Assembly: GCA_022823145.1 (NCBI GenBank)
Contig: JAJDXS010000016.1
Span: forward strand, 1 to 64,000
Direction of reading: 5' to 3'
From: Gemmatimonadota bacterium
Lineage (GTDB): Bacteria > Gemmatimonadota > Gemmatimonadetes > Longimicrobiales > Gaopeijiaceae
Length of the DNA: 64,000 bases
The translations under genes and the position numbers were made by a program. Below are positions 44,614 to 52,568 of this stretch, piece by piece. The notes beneath the pieces were generated by a model. That model was not told the DNA's origin, made no database searches, and saw only the letters and a list, made by a program, of their open reading frames with translations. Each line of letters opens with the position of its first letter. The stretch's first letter is position 1.

Positions 44614-45474
44614 ATGTCCAGGCGCAGGGCGGCCAGGGTTCGTGTGCGGCGGATGAGGAGTGGGTGGATCACGGAGAGGAGCGACAGCGTCGCCGTGGAG
44701 GAGCCCATGGAGGTCCGCCTCGAGGTGCGCGGCGACGAGGGGAAGCGCGAGCACCCCGTCTCGGTCACCATGCGGACACCTGGCGACGACTTCGAGCTGG
44801 CCGCGGGCTTCCTCGTCACCGAGGGGGTGATCACCGACCCGCACGCGCTCGGCGACGTGAGGTACTGCCGCGATGTCGACCCACAGGAGTACAACGTGGT
44901 GACCGCGTCGCTGCGCGACCCCGGCGCCTTCGACGCGTCGAGCCTGACCCGCAACTTCTACGTCACGTCGTCCTGCGGGGTGTGCGGGAAGGCGTCGCTC
45001 GAATCGGTCGAGGTGATGGGGTGCGCCGCGGTCGCGGACGGCACGCTGTCGGTGCAGGAGGCCGAGGTTCGCGCGCTCCCGGGCCGGCTGCGGTCCGCCC
45101 AGCACGTCTTCGACCGGACGGGGGGCATCCACGCGGCCGGCCTGTTCGACGCAGAGGGGCGGATCGTCCTGGTCCGGGAAGACGTGGGGCGCCACAACGC
45201 CGTCGACAAGGTGGTCGGCGCGCTGGTGCTGTCGCGTTCCCTGCCGGGATCGGAGCGCGGCCTGGTGGTCTCGGGGCGATCGTCCTTCGAGATCCTCCAG
45301 AAGGCCGCCATGGCAGGGTTCCCGATGGTGGTGGCGGTGGGCGCGCCATCGAGCCTGGCGGTGTCCTTCGCGAGGCGCTTCAACATGACGCTGGTGGGGT
45401 TCGCGAAGCGCGACGGCTACAACGTGTACAGCGGCGGCGAGCGGATCGCCGGCCTTGGAGGGAACGCCGGATGA
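44614..45474 (+). CDS. fdhD: formate dehydrogenase sulfurtransferase FdhD
   Basis: 286 aa from ATG 44614 (GTG 44605 is an alternative). The conserved Cys pair is in SSCGVCGKASLE. The family blocks TPGDDFELAAGFLVTEGVI, GIHAAGLFD, VREDVGRHNAVDKVVG and SGRSSFEILQKAAMAG are complete. FdhD moves sulfur from IscS to the molybdenum cofactor, needed for active formate dehydrogenase. Its stop overlaps the next gene (ATGA). Confidence 0.95.
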   Translation: MSRRRAARVRVRRMRSGWITERSDSVAVEEPMEVRLEVRGDEGKREHPVSVTMRTPGDDFELAAGFLVTEGVITDPHALGDVRYCRDVDPQEYNVVTASLRDPGAFDASSLTRNFYVTSSCGVCGKASLESVEVMGCAAVADGTLSVQEAEVRALPGRLRSAQHVFDRTGGIHAAGLFDAEGRIVLVREDVGRHNAVDKVVGALVLSRSLPGSERGLVVSGRSSFEILQKAAMAGFPMVVAVGAPSSLAVSFARRFNMTLVGFAKRDGYNVYSGGERIAGLGGNAG

Positions 45475-46547
45475 GTCTGTTGGGTGCCATCCTGGCCGGG
45501 GGCGGCAGTCGGCGCTTCGGTTCGCCGAAAACGCTCGCGCGCCTCCACGGACAGCCGCTGTGGCAGGTCGCGGCCGAGCGGCTCGGGGCTGTGTGCGACG
45601 ACGTGGTGGCCGTGGTCAACCATCCTCGCGTGGCGGACGAGGTGGAACTCGAGACGCTCCCCGACCGGCGGCCGATGATGGGCCCCCTGGGGGGGATCGA
45701 CGCGGCGCTTGGGCGTGCGCTGCGCGACGGCCACAGGGCGGTGTTGGCGCTGGCGGTCGACATGCCGTGGGTGAGCACCGACGCGCTCCGGCGCCTCGCC
45801 GACGAGTGGCGCGCGCACGGCCGCCCCTGCGTCCCGCGCACCGGACCGCCGTGGGGTTTTCACCCGTTGTGCGCGGTCTACCCGCTGGAAACCCTCCACC
45901 GGCTCACCGACGCCATGAACATGCGAAGGCTCGAGAGCGGACCCTTCGCGCGGTCTCTCGATCCGGTCGTGATCGACACGGGACTCACCAGCAGTTGCTT
46001 CCGCAGCGTGAACCGGCCCGGGGACTTGCCTCCGCCGAGCTTCTCGATCATCGGGAACAAGAAGTCGGGGAAGACGACGCTGAGCGTGAGCGTCATCGCC
46101 GAGCTGGCGGCGCGCGGCCGCCGGGTCATGTCGGTCAAGCACGGGCACCACTTCCGCCTGGACACACCTGGAACGGACTCCTGGAGGCACCGGCACGAGG
46201 GGCGCGCCGAACGCGTGCTGCTGGCCGGGCCCACCGAGTTCGCGCTTGTGGGGGACTGGGGCCCCGAGGGGGATCCTTCGCTTGACCTGCTCCTCGCCCG
46301 CCACCTGTCGGAAGCCGAGATCGTGGTGGTGGAGGGGTTCCGCGATGCTCCGGTGCCCAAGATCGAGATCTACCGCGCCGAAGCGCAGCCGGAGCCGGTC
46401 GTGCCGCCGGAGCAGGGACGGGACCGGCGCGTGCTGGGGGTGGTCACCGACCGTCCCGACCTTCCCTGGACGGTGCCCGTCTTCGATGCCGACGCGCCCG
46501 ATGTCGCGGCGCGCGTCACCGACCTCGTGGAGGGGTGGCTGCTGTGA
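45471..46547 (+). CDS. molybdenum cofactor guanylyltransferase MobA fused to MobB
   Basis: 358 aa. Residues 1-190 are MobA: the nucleotide-binding AILAGGGSRRFGSPKTLARLHGQPL and the LAVDMPWVSTDALRRL metal/guanine site. Residues about 195-358 are MobB: SIIGNKKSGKTTLSVSVIAEL is the P-loop, followed by VMSVKHGHHFRLDTPGTDSWRH and the FALVGDWG-type strand. MobA builds bis-MGD from MPT and GTP; MobB is a GTPase that assists it. The fusion sits directly after fdhD, in keeping with supply to FdhA. Confidence 0.92.
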   Translation: MSLLGAILAGGGSRRFGSPKTLARLHGQPLWQVAAERLGAVCDDVVAVVNHPRVADEVELETLPDRRPMMGPLGGIDAALGRALRDGHRAVLALAVDMPWVSTDALRRLADEWRAHGRPCVPRTGPPWGFHPLCAVYPLETLHRLTDAMNMRRLESGPFARSLDPVVIDTGLTSSCFRSVNRPGDLPPPSFSIIGNKKSGKTTLSVSVIAELAARGRRVMSVKHGHHFRLDTPGTDSWRHRHEGRAERVLLAGPTEFALVGDWGPEGDPSLDLLLARHLSEAEIVVVEGFRDAPVPKIEIYRAEAQPEPVVPPEQGRDRRVLGVVTDRPDLPWTVPVFDADAPDVAARVTDLVEGWLL

Positions 46548-47671
46548 CCGGCGCCGGGAGCGGACCCGCCGCCGGGCGGCTCACCTCGCTGGACGCCTTC
46601 CGGGGCCTCGCGATCGCCGGGATGATCCTGGTGAACAACCCGGGCAGCTGGTCGCACGTGTATCCGCCGCTTCTCCACGCGACCTGGCACGGAGCCACGC
46701 CGACCGACCTGGTCTTCCCCTTCTTCCTGTTCGCGATCGGCGTGGCCATGTCGTTCTCGTTCGCGTCCCGCGCGGCCAGGGGAGACACTCGTTCCCAACT
46801 GCTGCGCCACGTCGCGACACGCGCGGTCATTCTGTACGGGCTCGGTTTTCTCGGGGCGGCGTGGCCCTCCTTCGACCTGGGCACGGTTCGCCTGGTCGGC
46901 GTACTTGCGCGCATCGCCATGGTCTACCTGGTCGCCGGCACGCTCGTGCTGTTCCTGTCGCGGCGGGCCGTCTTCGCGGCGATGCTGGCGCTGCTCGTCG
47001 GCTACTGGGCGCTGATGACGCTGGTGCCCGTCCCCGGCTTCGGCGCGGGTGACCTGTCGCCCGAGGGCAATCTGGCCGCCTGGATAGACCGGGCGGTGCT
47101 GGGGGTGCACATGTGGAGCGGCGGAGGCGGCGTCTACGACCCCGAGGGCCTGCTGAGCACGCTGCCGGCGGTGTCGAGCACGCTGGCCGGACTGTTTGCG
47201 GGCGACTACCTGCGATCCGGCGGTGCCGCGACCGGCCGCCTGCTCGGGCTCGGCGTGGTCCTGATCCTGCTCGGACATGCGTGGGATGTCGTGTTCCCGA
47301 TCAACAAGCCGATCTGGACGAGCTCGTACGTCGCCTACACAACGGGGTGGGGACTGGTAACGCTGGGGGCGCTGTACTGGATCGTGGACGTGAGGGGCTG
47401 GCGCGCGTGGACACGCCCCCTGGTGGTCTACGGCATGAACGCGATCACGGTGTTCGTGGCGTCGGGGCTGGTCGCGAAGAGCCTTGTGCTGTGGCGAGTG
47501 ACCGGCGGTGCAGGAGAGACCACGTCGGCCTACAACCTGATCTACGAGACCGCCTTCGCCTCGTGGGCGGGACCGCTGAACGGCTCGCTGGCGTTTGCGG
47601 TCGCCATGGTCCTACTCTGGCTCGGAGTCGCCTGGGGCATGTATCTGCGGGGGATCTTCCTCAAGGTCTGA
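46544..47671 (+). CDS. HGSNAT/DUF5009-like multi-pass acyltransferase
   Basis: 375 aa from GTG 46544, overlapping the mobAB stop (GTGA); GTG 46535 is an alternative. About ten transmembrane helices. The N-terminal SLDAFRGLAIAGMILVNNPG and the WHGATPTDLVFPFFLFAIGVAM loop are typical of heparan-alpha-glucosaminide N-acetyltransferase-like (NagX/YeiB) proteins, which carry acetyl groups across membranes. Acceptor unknown. Its 3' end overlaps a convergent small gene by 60 bases. Confidence 0.8.
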   Translation: MTGAGSGPAAGRLTSLDAFRGLAIAGMILVNNPGSWSHVYPPLLHATWHGATPTDLVFPFFLFAIGVAMSFSFASRAARGDTRSQLLRHVATRAVILYGLGFLGAAWPSFDLGTVRLVGVLARIAMVYLVAGTLVLFLSRRAVFAAMLALLVGYWALMTLVPVPGFGAGDLSPEGNLAAWIDRAVLGVHMWSGGGGVYDPEGLLSTLPAVSSTLAGLFAGDYLRSGGAATGRLLGLGVVLILLGHAWDVVFPINKPIWTSSYVAYTTGWGLVTLGALYWIVDVRGWRAWTRPLVVYGMNAITVFVASGLVAKSLVLWRVTGGAGETTSAYNLIYETAFASWAGPLNGSLAFAVAMVLLWLGVAWGMYLRGIFLKV

Positions 47672-47944
47672 GCCCGCCCGCAACTGGGCGTCGAATTCCG
47701 AAACCTCCACCAGGCGCCGCAGCGAACCCTGCACGTCGTCGAGTTGCTGTTCCAGCAGCGCCAGGCGGCGCTCGACGATCTGGACGGACTCCTCCGTGTC
47801 CTTGCCGTGCAGGTAGCGGTCCAACACCGACACAATCGGCTTCAGCGCGTAGCGCGCGGTCAAGCCCATGACCGGGATCAGTACGACCGATATCCCCATG
47901 ATCACGGAAACGAGCCCTATGATGTCGACCGGCAGCACTTCCAT
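47612..47944 (-). CDS. hypothetical small membrane protein with coiled coil
   Basis: 110 aa. An N-terminal hydrophobic helix (GLVSVIMGISVVLIPVMGLTARYAL), a heptad helix (VQIVERRLALLEQQLDDVQGSLRRLVEV) and an acidic tail. The start has a G/A-rich stretch (AGGGGAAG) just upstream. No family recognised; the layout resembles the two proteins at 32064-32533. The overlap with the convergent acyltransferase makes the last 20 codons uncertain. Confidence 0.55.
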   Translation of the reverse strand: MEVLPVDIIGLVSVIMGISVVLIPVMGLTARYALKPIVSVLDRYLHGKDTEESVQIVERRLALLEQQLDDVQGSLRRLVEVSEFDAQLRAGSDLEEDPPQIHAPGDSEPE

Positions 47945-48060
47945 GGCTTCCCCTCCTGGCTATCTGCGCCTCTACCCCTGGTTCGCGAAACCTTCCCTGC
48001 GGCCGGGACCGTAGTTTGCCCCGACGCTTCCTCTCTCCCACTCCCGAAGGATATGCGACG

Positions 48061-49167
48061 ATGACGAGATTCACGACCTCGCGGTTCCAGGCCGGCCTGC
48101 TCGCCGCCTCCGCCCTCTTGCTCCCCGCCATCCCGTGGGCGCCGGCTGGCGCCGTGCCCGGCACCGTTGTCCCGGCCCCGCTCGCTGCCCAGGAAGTCCA
48201 TCGGCTGAATGGTCCGCAAGTGGCCATCTATAACCTCGCCGGCGCGGTGCAAGTCGTTTCGGGGAACGGATCGCAGGTCGTGGTCGAGGTGTCGCGCGGC
48301 GGTGCCGACGCCTCCAGGTTGTCGATCGAGACCGGGCGGATCGGCGATCACGAAACCCTGCGTGTCCTCTATCCCGATGACAGGGTGGTATACCGCGAGG
48401 GCGGCCGGGGGTCGAACACGACCATGCGTGTCCGCCGGGACGGGACGTTCTTCGGTGGGCGTGGAGGTGGGGACCGGGTCCGGATCTCCGGCAGGGGTGG
48501 CGGACTGGAGGCTCACGCGGACCTGACGGTGAGGGTGCCGCAGGGGGTCGAGGTTGCGGTGAACCTGGGGGTCGGCGAAGGGCGTGTTCGAGACATCGAG
48601 GCCGGGGTGACGTTCAGGACCGGGGCCGGCAACGTGGATGTCGCCGACGTCGAGGGCCGGGTCGACGTCGATACCGGCTCGGGGGCGGTGGCGGTTTCCG
48701 ACGTCAGGGGTGATGTCAACGTCGACACGGGCTCGGGAAGCGTCGTTCTGGAGCAGCTCACCGGTTCGCGCGTGTCCGTCGACACGGGCTCGGGGCGCAT
48801 AGGGGGAAGGGACCTCACCGTCGAGGAGCTGGTGGTGGACACCGGGTCGGGGAGGATCGACCTGGAAGACGTGTCTGCGGCCCGCATCGGCTGCGACACC
48901 GGCAGCGGTGCGGTCCGGCTCGATCTGACGGAGGACGTGGACCGCCTGATGGTGGATACGGGATCCGGATCGGTGGTGGTGGCGGTGCCCGCCGGTTTCG
49001 GGGCCATGCTCGACCTGAGTTCCGGCAGTGGCCGGGTCTCGGTCGACGTCCCGGACCTGGAAACCGTGGAGTCGAAGCGCCGCCATTTCCGTGGCAGCGT
49101 GGGGGACGGCGACGGCCGGGTGGTGATCGACACCGGGTCGGGCGGGATCACCCTGCGCCGGAGTTGA
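48061..49167 (+). CDS. secreted DUF4097-type beta-helix protein
   Basis: 368 aa from ATG 48061 with a signal peptide ending in APLAAQE. From about residue 200 the pattern V-x-V-D-T-G-S-G-x-V recurs about every 20 residues, eight times (DTGSGAVAV, DTGSGSVVL, DTGSGRIGG, DTGSGRIDL, DTGSGAVRL, DTGSGSVVV, SSGSGRVSV, DTGSGGITL), the usual signature of the DUF4097 right-handed beta-helix. The N-terminal region carries a similar beta-rich part (VAIYNLAGAVQVV). Function is unknown; many members are envelope proteins under anti-sigma or stress control. A perfect hairpin follows the stop. Confidence 0.82.
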   Translation: MTRFTTSRFQAGLLAASALLLPAIPWAPAGAVPGTVVPAPLAAQEVHRLNGPQVAIYNLAGAVQVVSGNGSQVVVEVSRGGADASRLSIETGRIGDHETLRVLYPDDRVVYREGGRGSNTTMRVRRDGTFFGGRGGGDRVRISGRGGGLEAHADLTVRVPQGVEVAVNLGVGEGRVRDIEAGVTFRTGAGNVDVADVEGRVDVDTGSGAVAVSDVRGDVNVDTGSGSVVLEQLTGSRVSVDTGSGRIGGRDLTVEELVVDTGSGRIDLEDVSAARIGCDTGSGAVRLDLTEDVDRLMVDTGSGSVVVAVPAGFGAMLDLSSGSGRVSVDVPDLETVESKRRHFRGSVGDGDGRVVIDTGSGGITLRRS

Positions 49168-49172
49168 AGGGC

Positions 49173-49211
49173 GCGGCGGAGACCGGAGTCGCTGCTACCG
49201 GTCTCCGCCGC
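49173..49211. terminator. bidirectional hairpin between convergent genes
   Basis: GCGGCGGAGACCGG (49173-49186) and CCGGTCTCCGCCGC (49198-49211) are perfect 14-bp arms around an 11-nt loop. It sits between the DUF4097 gene and the convergent DUF2911 gene, fitting a shared intrinsic terminator, though only short A/T stretches flank it. Confidence 0.65.
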
Positions 49212-49234
49212 GAATAAATCGCAGGTCGGTTCGG

Positions 49235-49813
49235 TCAGTTCTGCCGCGCGACCGGGATCTCGACCCTGTAGCCCTCCCAGCGCAGCACCAGCGTGGCCGC
49301 GTCGGCGGAGGCGTTCTCGAAGGTCATGTCCATCGTCTCCGTGTGGTCGTTGCCGAACGCCGGCGCCGAGCCCGATGCGACATCGTTGGCCATGACTTCG
49401 TCGGTAATGGGGATTCCCCACCGCTCCACGACGGAGTTCAGGTGAATGCCCCAGGAATCCGCGCCCGGGACGGTGTACAGGGAATAGGATCCCGCGGGGA
49501 CCGCCACGCCGGCCACCGTCGCCGCGAAGGGAAGGTGGATGGAGGTCGCCTCGTTGGCTCCCGTCCGCCACGGTGCGCCGAAGGGGTGGATGTCGCCGCC
49601 CACGAGCGTCCGTTCCCTCGCCGAGGGAGCCCCGAAGCAGACCTTCACCATGTCTCCACCCATGCTGACCACCGCCGAGTCCAGCGGGCTGGGGCGATCG
49701 GACGCGTCACCGCGCGCGACCCAGCAACCCTGAGCTTCAAGACCCGCCGGGGCCACCGCAAACGCCGATACGAGGGCGATCGTCGCAAAAACGGCTTTCT
49801 TCATACTCTCCAC
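49235..49813 (-). CDS. secreted DUF2911 protein
   Basis: 192 aa from GTG 49813, which has AGGAGA 7 bases upstream; ATG 49804 is an alternative. Signal peptide ending LEAQG. The mature domain is typical of DUF2911: VKVCFGAPSARERTLVGG, then PFGAPWRTGANEATSIHLP, AGSYSLYTVPG and TMDMTFENASADAATLVLRWEGYRVEIPV. DUF2911 proteins are widespread in Bacteroidota and Gemmatimonadota and have no established activity. Confidence 0.85.
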   Translation of the reverse strand: MESMKKAVFATIALVSAFAVAPAGLEAQGCWVARGDASDRPSPLDSAVVSMGGDMVKVCFGAPSARERTLVGGDIHPFGAPWRTGANEATSIHLPFAATVAGVAVPAGSYSLYTVPGADSWGIHLNSVVERWGIPITDEVMANDVASGSAPAFGNDHTETMDMTFENASADAATLVLRWEGYRVEIPVARQN

Positions 49814-50178
49814 TCTTCATTCTCCTGTTGGATTCATGCGGATTCGCGGGGGCGCCAGCTCGGCACACCCCGCTGCGTGCAACCGGAATCTGCAATGGGG
49901 GAGCCGGTGCGTCCAGATGGGGACGGGACCCTTTTGGGCGAAACGCGGTAACAGTGAAACATGGAACCGGTGGAGCGGGGGTGGGGTAAAGCCCCGCTCT
50001 TCCTTGACCTTGCGCAAAAGGGGTCCATACATTACCAAGTCTGCCGTCCGAGGATTGCGTGGAACCCTGGCACTGTCGTGCCGAGCCCCGTTGGAGTGAC
50101 CGGGGTTCGACACGCGGCGCTGGGTTTTGCGTTGTCGCTATACCCGACCGTGCAAATCTGAATGGAGAAAGAGGAACA
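49814..50178. other. intergenic stretch upstream of the TPR gene, with promoter
   Basis: 365 bases with no supported gene. It holds a possible hairpin (AGCGGGG 49975-49981 with CCCCGCT 49992-49998) and the promoter at 50004-50033. The short frames crossing it have no family-like sequence. Confidence 0.5.
50004..50033 (+). promoter_or_regulatory. sigma-70-type promoter of the TPR gene
   Basis: TTGACC (50004-50009) and TACATT (50028-50033) are separated by 18 bp and lie about 145 bp upstream of the ATG. It is one of the best consensus matches seen in the window. No experimental start is known. Confidence 0.5.
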
Positions 50179-51930
50179 ATGAGGAGTCGGCTACGGATCG
50201 GAATTCTGAGCCTGGGTCTGCTTGCGCTGGCAGGCGGCCCTCTCCTGACGGCGCACGCGGGTGCGCAGGTCGCGGAGCGCGCGCGGGTAATGGTCACGAA
50301 CCTGAAGCCCATCGACGATGCGAACAAGAACTTCGGCCGGGATCTCGCGAAGGAGCTGCGGGACCTGATCAACCAGTCCCCCCGACACCAGCCGGTGGAG
50401 GAGGGTGAGGTTCGCGACGCAACCAAGCAGTACGACATCGAGTATGACGACCTGGACTGCACCCAGTCGCTCCAGCTGGCCAGTCTGGTCAACGCCGCGA
50501 TCGTCTTCTGCGGAACGTCCACGGAAAACCGCGACGACAGGACGTTCACCCTGGCGGGTGTTCAGTTCGCGGCCCCCGGCGGCACCGCCCTGACCATCGA
50601 GGACAAGACCTGGAGCAGGGACGATCCCGAAATGGCCGCGCAGGAGATCATGGGGGCTTTCCAGACCTTCGTGCAGCAGTCTCTCGCGGCCGACTTCTGC
50701 GCCCAGTACTTCGACTCGCAGGATTGGGAGAGCGCCGAGGACAACTGTACCAGGGCCCTGGACATGAACCCGGACCATGCCCAGGTGCGGTTCATCTACG
50801 CCAACGTCCTCAGACAGACGGAACGGCTTCAGGAAGCGTACACGCAGACTCTCCAGGTGATAGAGCTCGATCCGCTTCACGAGGGCGCGCTCCAGCTGGC
50901 CGGCTTCCTGGCAGCTACCCTCGACATGCCGGATCAGGCCCGGGAACACTACTCCGCGTACCTGGTTCTGAATCCCGGGAACGCGCAGGTTCGCATGAGC
51001 ATCGCCTACGATCTCGCCCAGGCGGGGGACCCGGAGGGAGCCATGCTCCTGCTCGAGGAGGGGCTGGCCCTCGAGCCGGACAACGTCGAGCTCCTGCTGC
51101 GGCACGCTGCGTCGGCACTGGCGGCCGCCCAGAAGCTCCAGATGGAGGCGGCGGGCGACGCTCCCCTGTCGGCCGAAGCCGCCCAGTTCTACCGCAAGGC
51201 CCAGGCGTCCTACCAGAGTACCTATGCGGTGCAGGGCGTGGACATGGAATCCACCCAACTCAGAAACATGATCGCCACGTTCCGTGAACTGGATCAGCTC
51301 GATGAGGCGATCGCGATGACGGAGCGGGTGCTTGAGACGCACCAGGACGAGGCACAGTTCTGGTCGGATTACGCCAATCTGCTCAACCGGGTCGACCGAG
51401 TGGAAGAAGCCATCGCCGCGCTGGAAGAGACCGAACAGCGTGACCCGGGCTTTGCCAACGTCAAGGCCCGCCAGGGGACGTGGCTGATCGCCATCGGGCG
51501 CGAGGCGGAGGCACTTCCCCACCTTCAGGAGGCGATCGAGAAGGGGGAACAGTCGGCCGACAACATCGCCAACACCGTGTTTGCGGCGGCGGTTGAAAAG
51601 GGGATTCAAGTCCAGAACTGGGCCTACGCCATCGAGACCATGAGGATGGCGAAGACCTTCGACGCCGAACTCACCGAGGGAACGCGGGGGCGCCTGGACT
51701 TCTACTTCGCTTACTCGATCTACTCTCAGGCCGTGCTCGAACAGGAGGCACAGAACCTCAACAGCGCCCAGTTGACCTTGCCCAAGTTTCAGGAAGTGCG
51801 CCGGCTCCTGGGGCAGGCGCATGTGGTTGCCTTCGCCAGCGAGAGCCAGGGACAGCAGTTCCAGCAGCTGCGCGACGCCACCCAGCAGTACATCGAGATT
51901 CAGGAGGCGATCATCCAGCGCGGTCTCTGA
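50179..51930 (+). CDS. secreted TPR-repeat protein
   Basis: 583 aa from ATG 50179 with GAGGA upstream and a signal peptide ending AGAQV. Residues 30-190 form a domain with a possible disulfide pair (LDCTQSL, IVFCGTS) that looks like a penicillin-binding-activator- or LpoA-like module. From about residue 175 TPR motifs follow (AQYFDSQDWESAEDNCTRALDMNPDHAQ, RFIYANVLRQTERLQEAYTQ, then repeats to residue 500). Acts in the periplasm; partner unknown. A strong terminator follows, so it is a single-gene unit ahead of the dcw cluster. Confidence 0.75.
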   Translation: MRSRLRIGILSLGLLALAGGPLLTAHAGAQVAERARVMVTNLKPIDDANKNFGRDLAKELRDLINQSPRHQPVEEGEVRDATKQYDIEYDDLDCTQSLQLASLVNAAIVFCGTSTENRDDRTFTLAGVQFAAPGGTALTIEDKTWSRDDPEMAAQEIMGAFQTFVQQSLAADFCAQYFDSQDWESAEDNCTRALDMNPDHAQVRFIYANVLRQTERLQEAYTQTLQVIELDPLHEGALQLAGFLAATLDMPDQAREHYSAYLVLNPGNAQVRMSIAYDLAQAGDPEGAMLLLEEGLALEPDNVELLLRHAASALAAAQKLQMEAAGDAPLSAEAAQFYRKAQASYQSTYAVQGVDMESTQLRNMIATFRELDQLDEAIAMTERVLETHQDEAQFWSDYANLLNRVDRVEEAIAALEETEQRDPGFANVKARQGTWLIAIGREAEALPHLQEAIEKGEQSADNIANTVFAAAVEKGIQVQNWAYAIETMRMAKTFDAELTEGTRGRLDFYFAYSIYSQAVLEQEAQNLNSAQLTLPKFQEVRRLLGQAHVVAFASESQGQQFQQLRDATQQYIEIQEAIIQRGL

Positions 51931-51963
51931 TACCGCTCACGGCCAGGCACCGCCTCCCGGGCA

Positions 51964-52008
51964 ACGGGGGCGCCGCAGGGGATTAAACCCGCGGCGCCCC
52001 CGTTTTTT
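51964..52008 (+). terminator. rho-independent terminator
   Basis: ACGGGGGCGCCGC (51964-51976) pairs with GCGGCGCCCCCGT (51991-52003), followed by a run of six T (52003-52008). It ends the TPR gene and insulates the mraZ promoter. Confidence 0.9.
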
Positions 52009-52061
52009 GCACCCAAAGTTGGCGTTCACCCATTGCAAAAGCCGGTCCCAGTCCCATAGTA

Positions 52062-52091
52062 TTGCTTGCGGGTGGGATAAAACTGTAGTAA
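52062..52091 (+). promoter_or_regulatory. candidate promoter of the dcw cluster
   Basis: TTGCTT (52062-52067) and TAGTAA (52086-52091) are 18 bp apart, directly upstream of the MraZ box. Transcription would start near or inside the box, which suits repression by MraZ. The hexamers are only fair matches. Confidence 0.35.
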
Positions 52092-52093
52092 GA

Positions 52094-52118
52094 TGGGGTC
52101 CAGTGGGATGAAATGGGG
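52094..52118 (+). promoter_or_regulatory. MraZ box
   Basis: Three TGGGN pentamers, TGGGG (52094), TGGGA (52104) and TGGGG (52114), are spaced by exactly 5 bp, the known MraZ-binding pattern. A further TGGGA lies at 52073. The box ends 8 bases before the mraZ ATG. Confidence 0.85.
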
Positions 52119-52126
52119 CGCACAAC

Positions 52127-52555
52127 ATGTCCGGGTTCCTTGGCCGACACGAGTACCAGATCGACGGAAAGGGGAGGGTCAGCTTTCCCTCTCCGTTCCG
52201 CCGGGTTGTGTCCGGGGGACCGCTCGTCCTGCTCCAATGGCAGACCACCCATCTGGACCTGTTCCCACCCGAAAAGTGGGCGGAGATCCAGGACAACCTC
52301 ATTGCCCACCGAAAGGGGCGTGGGGACCGCGGCGCCTACATCCGGACCGTCTCGTCGAACGCGACCGAAGTCGAACCCGACGCCCACGGCCGCATCCGCA
52401 TTCCGCCGGATCTGCGTGAGCGCATAGGACTCGATGATGTGGCCCTGTTCATCGGGGCGCTGGACCGCATCGAGATATGGAATCCCGCTCGCTTCGAAGA
52501 GCAGTTCGCACGCGAGGCGGAAGACGACGGATTCGCTGCACAGATCTTCGGATGA
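52127..52555 (+). CDS. mraZ: transcriptional regulator MraZ
   Basis: 142 aa with the two AbrB-like SpoVT domains expected: FLGRHEYQIDGKGRVSFPSPFR and VEPDAHGRIRIPPDLRERIGL. MraZ binds tandem TGGGN repeats upstream of its own gene and controls the division and cell-wall cluster. The first gene of the dcw operon, with rsmH 13 bases downstream. Confidence 0.95.
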   Translation: MSGFLGRHEYQIDGKGRVSFPSPFRRVVSGGPLVLLQWQTTHLDLFPPEKWAEIQDNLIAHRKGRGDRGAYIRTVSSNATEVEPDAHGRIRIPPDLRERIGLDDVALFIGALDRIEIWNPARFEEQFAREAEDDGFAAQIFG

Positions 52556-52568
52556 GGGGGGTGTGGAT

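Noticed and set aside
48660-49160. CRISPR-like regular repeats
   Set aside because: The DTGSG units are in-frame protein repeats without conserved DNA repeats or unique spacers; no CRISPR array was seen anywhere.
50085-50130. tRNA-like GGTTCGA
   Set aside because: A T-loop-like string is present, but arms do not pair as a T stem and no acceptor or anticodon arm is found.
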